DNA of 9,747 nt. Origin: Alphaproteobacteria bacterium (GTDB lineage: Bacteria; Pseudomonadota; Alphaproteobacteria; RF32; CAG-239). Made by a program: the position numbers and the translations under genes. The stretch spans positions 1 to 9,747 of the forward strand of contig JAFUXW010000048.1 of NCBI GenBank assembly GCA_017477035.1, read 5' to 3'. Below the pieces are notes generated by a model. That model saw only the letters and a list, made by a program, of their open reading frames with translations. It was not told where the DNA came from and did not search any database. Below, piece by piece: positions 5,698 to 9,747 of this stretch (the stretch's first letter is position 1; each line of letters begins with the position of its first letter).

Positions 5698-5925
5698 ATG
5701 CTTATGAGATTGTATCATTATCTAATTAAGGCGGTGCAGGAGTATGTTGAAGATACTTGCCCGAAAAAAATGAGTGTTGAGGAATTGAGTGAAACCCGTC
5801 AGTGTGTGGAGCATATCAAAAAGCATCTCACCGACGGAATAGATCAACAAGTTGCTGATTATTTGATTTCAAAGTTGGATAAGCAACTGAATAACTATGA
5901 GTTTATTACTGCTAAATCTGTGTAA
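5698..5925 (+). CDS. Hypothetical 75-aa helical protein
   Basis: A short ORF with a good sigma-70 promoter upstream and a terminator straight after its stop, so it looks like a complete one-gene transcription unit. The protein is soluble and probably all helical: MRLYHYLIKAVQEYVEDTC, then a charged MSVEELSETRQCVEHIKKHL segment, then QVADYLISKLDKQLNNYEF. It has two cysteines and no signal peptide or membrane segment. Two in-frame ATGs are possible (5698 and 5704), and neither has a recognisable Shine-Dalgarno. I do not recognise a family. The coding call rests on the flanking signals and sensible amino-acid composition. Confidence 0.6.
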   Translation: MLMRLYHYLIKAVQEYVEDTCPKKMSVEELSETRQCVEHIKKHLTDGIDQQVADYLISKLDKQLNNYEFITAKSV

Positions 5926-5926
5926 A

Positions 5927-5960
5927 AAAAAGCGGAGTTTTACTTGAAACTCCGCTTTTT
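5927..5960. terminator. Bidirectional intrinsic terminator
   Basis: AAAAAGCGGAGTTT (5927-5940) pairs perfectly with AAACTCCGCTTTTT (5947-5960) across a 6-nt loop. Both strands give a GC-rich stem followed by T residues, so it ends the 75-aa gene on plus and the qmcA-nfeD unit on minus. Confidence 0.92.
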
Positions 5961-5963
5961 GGG

Positions 5964-6407
5964 TTATTCTATAATCAATATCAGACTATCTTTCACATCG
6001 ATAACTTTGGCGGTATCTCCTTTCTTGAACGGCTTTTCGCAATAAGCCAACCAAAAAGAATCACCTATTTTTACTTTTGTTTGATTGTCTTCACTGTCCT
6101 CGGCAACAGTTACTGTTTTACCAACGTGTTGTCTTGCTGAATCATTTAGATTTTGATACTCTTTAGGAGTTTGTGTTTTCTTGAAGATGTAGCGGTAGGC
6201 ATATAAGCCGAATACAGCAAATACTGCAGAAAACAGAGCGAACCAAAACAGTTGTGCAGTTATTTCAAGCGGGACGACAAGTACCAAAATACTCATGGCA
6301 AAGGCAGCAAACCCGAACCAAATTAAGTATGTACCTGGCACCGCCAGTTCCAACAAAGACAAAAGAAGACCTATTAAAAGCCAAACGGTTACTGAATTAG
6401 TAAACAT
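5964..6407 (-). CDS. NfeD-family membrane protein
   Basis: A 147-residue protein with two or three hydrophobic helices in its first half (about 8-26, 27-46 and 51-74), including ELAVPGTYLIWFG, the typical NfeD N-terminal motif. A soluble C-terminal OB-fold domain covers about 92-147 (VGKTVTVAED... GDTAKVIDVKDSLILII). Short NfeD proteins of this type partner with SPFH/stomatin proteins in membrane quality control. The start is 2 bp after the qmcA stop, and its GGAG ribosome-binding site overlaps the last qmcA codons, so translation is probably coupled. This matches the E. coli qmcA-ybbK arrangement. It ends at the bidirectional terminator. Confidence 0.85.
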   Translation of the reverse strand: MFTNSVTVWLLIGLLLSLLELAVPGTYLIWFGFAAFAMSILVLVVPLEITAQLFWFALFSAVFAVFGLYAYRYIFKKTQTPKEYQNLNDSARQHVGKTVTVAEDSEDNQTKVKIGDSFWLAYCEKPFKKGDTAKVIDVKDSLILIIE

Positions 6408-6409
6408 CT

Positions 6410-7339
6410 TTATTCTCCGGATTTTTTCTTCGGCGTTTTGGCCATAGAATCCTTAACAATTTCGGCAATACCGGCAACCGTACTCATAACATGGGTGGTA
6501 TCAACCGGCATCATCAAGAGTTTTTCGTTAGGAGAGGTCACAATACCTTGCAAGGCATCAATATATTTCTGGCCCAAAAAGTAGGAAAGTGCGCTCGGGT
6601 TGCCTTTGGCGATGGCATCCGATACCATTTTGGTAGCGGCGGCTTCGGCTTGAGCAGAGCGCTCACGTGCTTCGGCCTCACGGAAAGCGGCTTCTTTTTT
6701 ACCTTCAGCATCCAAAATGGCCGCTTGTTTAGCACCTTCGGCCTGCAAAATTTCGGCCTGACGCAGACCTTCGGCCTCCAAAATGTTGGCACGTTTATCG
6801 CGCTCGACTTTCATTTGACGCGCCATGGCATCAATCAAATCGGTCGGAGGGGTAATATCTTTAATTTCCACACGAGTAACTTTTACCCCCCACGGAATCG
6901 TTGCCACATCAACCACGTCAAGAAGTTTTGGATTGATTATGTTACGTTGCGACAGCCATTCATCCATTTCCATACTGCCGATAACCGGACGAATATTGGT
7001 CATTACCAAATTCATGATGGCATAATCCAAATTTTCTACCTGATAAGCAGCTTTGGCGGCATCTTGGATTTGATAAAACAACACGCCGTTAACGGTAACC
7101 ATGGCGTTATCTTTGGTAATAACTTCCTGTGATGCAACTTCCAAAACCTGCTCCTTGCGGTTTATTTTGGCACCGATATTCTCAAAAATAGGGATTAAAA
7201 TATGAAACCCCGGCGTTAGCGAACGAGTATATTTTCCGAAACTTTCCACGGTGTATTCGTAACCCTGACTGACAATTACTACATATTTGAGAATAACAGC
7301 AAATACGACAATCAATAAAACAACGGCCACAGCTTCCAT
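6410..7339 (-). CDS. qmcA: SPFH/band 7 (stomatin-like) membrane protein
   Basis: The 309-residue protein has an N-terminal membrane anchor (about 3-24), then an SPFH domain with QGYEYTVESFGKYTRSLTPG (25-44) and NRKEQVLEV (60-68). A coiled-coil region follows, rich in Ala and Glu, with repeats such as EAEGLRQAEILQAEG (188-202). The C terminus is short and Lys-rich. QmcA-type proteins form large oligomeric cages in the inner membrane and modulate the FtsH protease. An AAAGGA ribosome-binding site lies 7 nt before the ATG at 7339, and a likely promoter lies at 7387-7416. It forms a two-gene operon with the NfeD partner and is divergent from secY. An alternative name for orthologues is the stomatin/prohibitin homologue YbbK. 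Confidence 0.93.
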   Translation of the reverse strand: MEAVAVVLLIVVFAVILKYVVIVSQGYEYTVESFGKYTRSLTPGFHILIPIFENIGAKINRKEQVLEVASQEVITKDNAMVTVNGVLFYQIQDAAKAAYQVENLDYAIMNLVMTNIRPVIGSMEMDEWLSQRNIINPKLLDVVDVATIPWGVKVTRVEIKDITPPTDLIDAMARQMKVERDKRANILEAEGLRQAEILQAEGAKQAAILDAEGKKEAAFREAEARERSAQAEAAATKMVSDAIAKGNPSALSYFLGQKYIDALQGIVTSPNEKLLMMPVDTTHVMSTVAGIAEIVKDSMAKTPKKKSGE

Positions 7340-7386
7340 TTTGATATTCCTTTCTTAAAAATAATGTTTATTATCTGCAACTATAA

Positions 7387-7416
7387 ATTATATTATTCTC
7401 ACCAATAATCAAGCAA
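7387..7416 (-). promoter_or_regulatory. Promoter for the qmcA-nfeD unit
   Basis: On the minus strand TTGCTT (complement of 7411-7416) and a perfect TATAAT (complement of 7387-7392) are 18 nt apart. Transcription would begin near 7380, giving a leader of about 40 nt. Confidence 0.5.
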
Positions 7417-7483
7417 AAAACAAAGTCAAAAAGTAATAAAAAAGCGGTTATATACATAAAACTTGAGGATAAACATTATTTTG

Positions 7484-7511
7484 TTGCAATAATTTTTTTT
7501 TTGTGTATTAA
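7484..7511 (+). promoter_or_regulatory. Weak candidate promoter for secY-adk
   Basis: TTGCAA (7484-7489) and TATTAA (7506-7511) are 16 nt apart. Since no ribosomal protein gene lies upstream, secY needs its own promoter somewhere in 7340-7560; this is the best match seen. Confidence 0.3.
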
Positions 7512-7523
7512 ATTATCGGCAAT

Positions 7524-7538
7524 GGGCAAAATATGCCC
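7524..7538 (+). repeat. Small hairpin in the secY leader
   Basis: GGGCA (7524-7528) pairs with TGCCC (7534-7538) across a 5-nt AT loop, extendable by a T-G pair. It lies 22 nt before the AAGGA ribosome-binding site of secY and has no T run, so it is not a terminator. It could be a translational control element, but this is only inference. Confidence 0.35.
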
Positions 7539-7572
7539 GCTTATTGGTTTTAAATTTTTTAAGGATGGAAAA

Positions 7573-8922
7573 ATGGCATCGTTAGCAGAAAAAATGGCCG
7601 CTAATTTAGATATGTCGGCATTTAGCAAAGCTGAAGAATTAAAGAAAAGATTGTGGTTTACGGTTATGGCTTTAATCGTTTTCCGTTTGGGTACATATAT
7701 TCCGCTTCCGGGTATCAATGCCGCGGTTTTGGCTGAAATGTTTAGCCGTAATTCGGGCGGAATTTTAGGTATGTTTAATATGTTTTCCGGTGGCGCATTA
7801 GAACGTATGACCATTTTTGCTCTTAATATTATGCCTTATATTTCGGCTTCCATTATAATCCAGTTGGGACAGTCGGTAATACCGTCATTGATGGCGCTTA
7901 AAAAAGAGGGTGAAGCCGGACATCGTAAAATTACTCATTATACTAAGATTTTGACGGTGTTTATTACTATTATCCAAGGTTATGGTATTGCTGTAGGTTT
8001 GGAAAGTGTTTCCGGTGCAAATGGTGCGTCTGCGGTTATGATTAGTAGCTTTGCGTTCCGTTTTTCCACCATTGTGTCATTGGTCGGCGGAACAATGTTC
8101 ATCGTTTGGCTCGGAGATCAAATTACTCAACGCGGTGTGGGTAATGGTTCTTCTTTAATTATTACCGTTGGTATTATTGCCAATATTCCGAATGCAATGG
8201 CTCAAACTTTTGAACTCGGGCGTGCCGGTCAGATGTCAATAGCTACAATTTTAATGTTGGTGGTAATGGCATTGGCACTTATTTATGTAATAGTTTTTGT
8301 TGAAAGAGCACAACGCAAAATCATTATACAATATCCTAAGCGTCAGATGGGAATGCGTATGACGGCAGCAGAAAGTTCCCACTTGCCGCTCAAAATTAAC
8401 CCGACCGGCGTTATTCCGCCGATTTTCGCCAGTTCTTTGCTGTTGTTACCGATTACTATTGCTAATTTGTCGGCAGAACAGGGACCGTCTTGGGTGCAGA
8501 CATTGAGTCAGCTTTTGGGACACGGACAGCCTTTATATTTGGCGTTGTATGCGTTCTTGATTTTGTTCTTTACGTTTTTCTATACCGGAGTGGTGTTTAA
8601 TCCGGAAGAAACTGCCGAAAATCTGAAGAAACACGGCGGCTTTGTAGCGGGTATCAGACCGGGAAAAAATACGGCTGAATATTTGGACTATGTTATTACT
8701 CGTTTAACAATGGTTGCTTCTATTTATTTGGTATGCTTGTGCATTTTACCGGAGGTCTTAATCAGTAAAGTTGGCGTTCCGTTTGTTTTGGGTGGTACGA
8801 CCTTGCTCATCGTGGTTCAAGTTACGATGGACTTTGTAAATCAAGTTCAATCTCACTTGATTGCTTATCAATATGAAGGTTTGCTTAAAAAAGCGGCTTT
8901 AATCCGTAAGAAGAATCGTTAA
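7573..8922 (+). CDS. secY: SecY translocase subunit
   Basis: The pore subunit of the SecYEG channel, which moves unfolded proteins across, and inserts proteins into, the inner membrane. The 449-residue product has the ten hydrophobic segments expected. Recognisable blocks are RLGTYIPLPGI (38-48), the TM2 region GGALERMTIFALNIMPYISAS (73-93), VFVERAQRKIIIQYPKR (241-257), NPTGVIPPIFASSLL (276-290) and GIRPGKNTAEYLDYV (360-374). ATG 7573 is chosen because it has AAGGA 7 nt upstream and gives the usual alphaproteobacterial start (MASLAEKMAANL), whereas the frame is open back to 7501 only by an unlikely TTG. Its stop overlaps the adk start (TAATG). The usual preceding gene, rplO, is absent; a divergent qmcA lies there instead. 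Confidence 0.97.
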   Translation: MASLAEKMAANLDMSAFSKAEELKKRLWFTVMALIVFRLGTYIPLPGINAAVLAEMFSRNSGGILGMFNMFSGGALERMTIFALNIMPYISASIIIQLGQSVIPSLMALKKEGEAGHRKITHYTKILTVFITIIQGYGIAVGLESVSGANGASAVMISSFAFRFSTIVSLVGGTMFIVWLGDQITQRGVGNGSSLIITVGIIANIPNAMAQTFELGRAGQMSIATILMLVVMALALIYVIVFVERAQRKIIIQYPKRQMGMRMTAAESSHLPLKINPTGVIPPIFASSLLLLPITIANLSAEQGPSWVQTLSQLLGHGQPLYLALYAFLILFFTFFYTGVVFNPEETAENLKKHGGFVAGIRPGKNTAEYLDYVITRLTMVASIYLVCLCILPEVLISKVGVPFVLGGTTLLIVVQVTMDFVNQVQSHLIAYQYEGLLKKAALIRKKNR

Positions 8923-9605
8923 TGTCAGATAATCATAAGAGCTTGTTTGTCGTTTTTACGGGCGCACCCGGGTGCGGTAAAGGGACGCAGGCTCGTATTT
9001 TAAGGGAAAAAACAGGTATTGCGCATCTTTCTACCGGAGAGATGTTGCGCCAGTTTGCTCAAAAAGATACCCCGCTTGGAAAAGAATTAAAGGCGGCACT
9101 CGACAAGGGTGAATTTGCCAGTGATGAAATGATTATTGAGATGGTGAAAAATCGTATAGATGAACCGGATTGTAAACATGGATTTATTTTAGACGGATTT
9201 CCGCGCACTTTACCGCAAGCGGAAGTTTTGGAAAGTATGCTGGCTGAAAAAGGAATAAAACTTAACGCCGTTTTGGAAATTCAAGTTCCTGATGAAATTA
9301 TTATGGAACGTATTTTGGGGCGTTATGCTTGTATGAAGTGCGGAGCAGGTTATCATGATAAATTTCAAAAGCCTAAAATATGGGGAGTTTGTGATGATTG
9401 CGGTGGTACAGAATTTTCGCGCCGTAAAGACGATAATCGGGAGACAGTTCATAACAGACTGGTTAATTACAGAATGCTTACGTATCCTACTATTCCGTTT
9501 TTTGAAAGCAGGGGTTTGTTGAAAACTGTAGACGGGACCGGGACTATAGAGGCAGTCAGCCGAAAGATAGATGCAGTTCTCGGTTTGGAAGATGCAAGTA
9601 AATAA
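8922..9605 (+). CDS. adk: Adenylate kinase, zinc-type LID
   Basis: The 227-residue enzyme interconverts ATP, AMP and ADP in the cytoplasm. The P-loop is GAPGCGKGT at 14-22. The AMP-binding STGEMLR (38-43 region) and DGFPRTLPQA (91-100) are present. The LID carries four cysteines (137, 140, 157 and 160 in CMKC...CDDC), the arrangement that binds zinc in many Gram-positive and alphaproteobacterial enzymes. The catalytic arginines of RRKDD (167-171) and the later NRLVNYR (178-184) are present. Translation is coupled to secY through a TAATG overlap, with no strong Shine-Dalgarno of its own. The C terminus is slightly longer than in the E. coli enzyme (214 residues), and nothing appears broken. 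Confidence 0.97.
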   Translation: MSDNHKSLFVVFTGAPGCGKGTQARILREKTGIAHLSTGEMLRQFAQKDTPLGKELKAALDKGEFASDEMIIEMVKNRIDEPDCKHGFILDGFPRTLPQAEVLESMLAEKGIKLNAVLEIQVPDEIIMERILGRYACMKCGAGYHDKFQKPKIWGVCDDCGGTEFSRRKDDNRETVHNRLVNYRMLTYPTIPFFESRGLLKTVDGTGTIEAVSRKIDAVLGLEDASK

Positions 9606-9618
9606 AGGATTTTGAGCA

Positions 9619-9648
9619 TTTGTAAAAAAAACTTTAAATTTTTACAAA
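9619..9648. repeat. AT-rich inverted repeat after adk
   Basis: TTTGTAAAAA (9619-9628) and its exact complement TTTTTACAAA (9639-9648) flank a 10-nt spacer. The 10-bp stem has only two G-C pairs and no downstream T run, so it is a weak terminator at best. It sits 8 bp upstream of the -35 box below, so an operator or bent upstream element is also possible. Confidence 0.4.
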
Positions 9649-9655
9649 AAATCTA

Positions 9656-9684
9656 TTGACTCTGATAAATAACCTGCCTATAAT
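9656..9684 (+). promoter_or_regulatory. Strong sigma-70 promoter after adk
   Basis: TTGACT (9656-9661) and a perfect TATAAT (9679-9684) are spaced by exactly 17 nt, close to consensus. Transcription would start near 9691 and run out of the window. In alphaproteobacteria adk is commonly followed by rpsM-rpsK-rpoA-rplQ, so this probably drives that block. Confidence 0.85.
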
Positions 9685-9690
9685 CCGCTT

Positions 9691-9747
9691 AATTTTGAAA
9701 AGTGGTGATCAACTTTTTGAATGTGTTAATCGATTGGAAATGGAGAT
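9691..9747 (+). promoter_or_regulatory. Untranslated leader with possible hairpin and RBS
   Basis: Transcript from the preceding promoter would begin here. AAAAGT (9698-9703) can pair with ACTTTT (9712-9717) across an 8-nt loop that contains TGATCA. The window ends in GGAGAT (9742-9747), which looks like the ribosome-binding site of the next gene. No start codon is visible. Confidence 0.4.

Noticed and set aside
6491..7132. Plus-strand ORF of 213 codons opposite qmcA
   Set aside because: It is a shadow of qmcA, produced by its repetitive Ala/Glu-rich coding sequence; the Phe/Gly-rich translation has no recognisable family.
7501..7572. Upstream TTG start for secY
   Set aside because: No ribosome-binding site, and ATG 7573 gives the expected SecY N terminus with AAGGA upstream.

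Overview
The window is AT-rich (sampled stretches of the argS gene run at 37-38% G+C) and carries a typical bacterial chromosomal core. It most likely belongs to an alphaproteobacterium. The adk start codon overlaps the secY stop, and adk is followed by a strong promoter pointing toward whatever lies beyond the edge; secY-adk-rpsM is the usual alphaproteobacterial order. SecY has an alphaproteobacterial-looking N terminus, Adk has a four-cysteine LID, and the LolA, QmcA/NfeD and lipoprotein genes indicate a Gram-negative envelope. The low G+C and many small orphan ORFs would fit an uncultured host- or gut-associated lineage, but that is inference.

Layout. Positions 1-171 (minus) hold the 5' end of a small XRE-like regulator. 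Its upstream region (about 201-390) is a dense cluster of inverted repeats ending, on the same strand, in a textbook intrinsic terminator only 29 bp before the start codon; I read it as a candidate structured leader or small RNA. Positions 542-823 (plus) hold a small gene of unknown family that seems to be split by an in-frame TAA and to have lost its natural 3' end against lolA. Positions 804-2031 (minus) carry lolA preceded by a UPF0149/YecA-like protein. A 45-bp divergent promoter region separates this from a small lipoprotein gene and argS (2077-4170, plus). Two more tiny lipoprotein genes (4237-4703, plus) end in a strong terminator that abuts convergent nfo (4749-5579, minus). An orphan 75-aa gene (5698-5925, plus) and the qmcA-nfeD pair (5964-7339, minus) converge on a bidirectional terminator. 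secY-adk (7573-9605, plus) closes the window, followed by a near-consensus sigma-70 promoter and untranslated leader.

Functionally, this is housekeeping material: translation (argS), protein export (secY), nucleotide balance (adk), lipoprotein trafficking (lolA), membrane quality control (qmcA/nfeD) and base-excision repair (nfo), interleaved with small unknown genes. The stretches that look least ordinary are 1-800 (regulator, structured leader and broken gene) and 4171-4750 (two Tyr-rich or short lipoproteins with slightly elevated G+C). secY-adk lacks the ribosomal protein genes that normally precede it and has a divergent qmcA instead.
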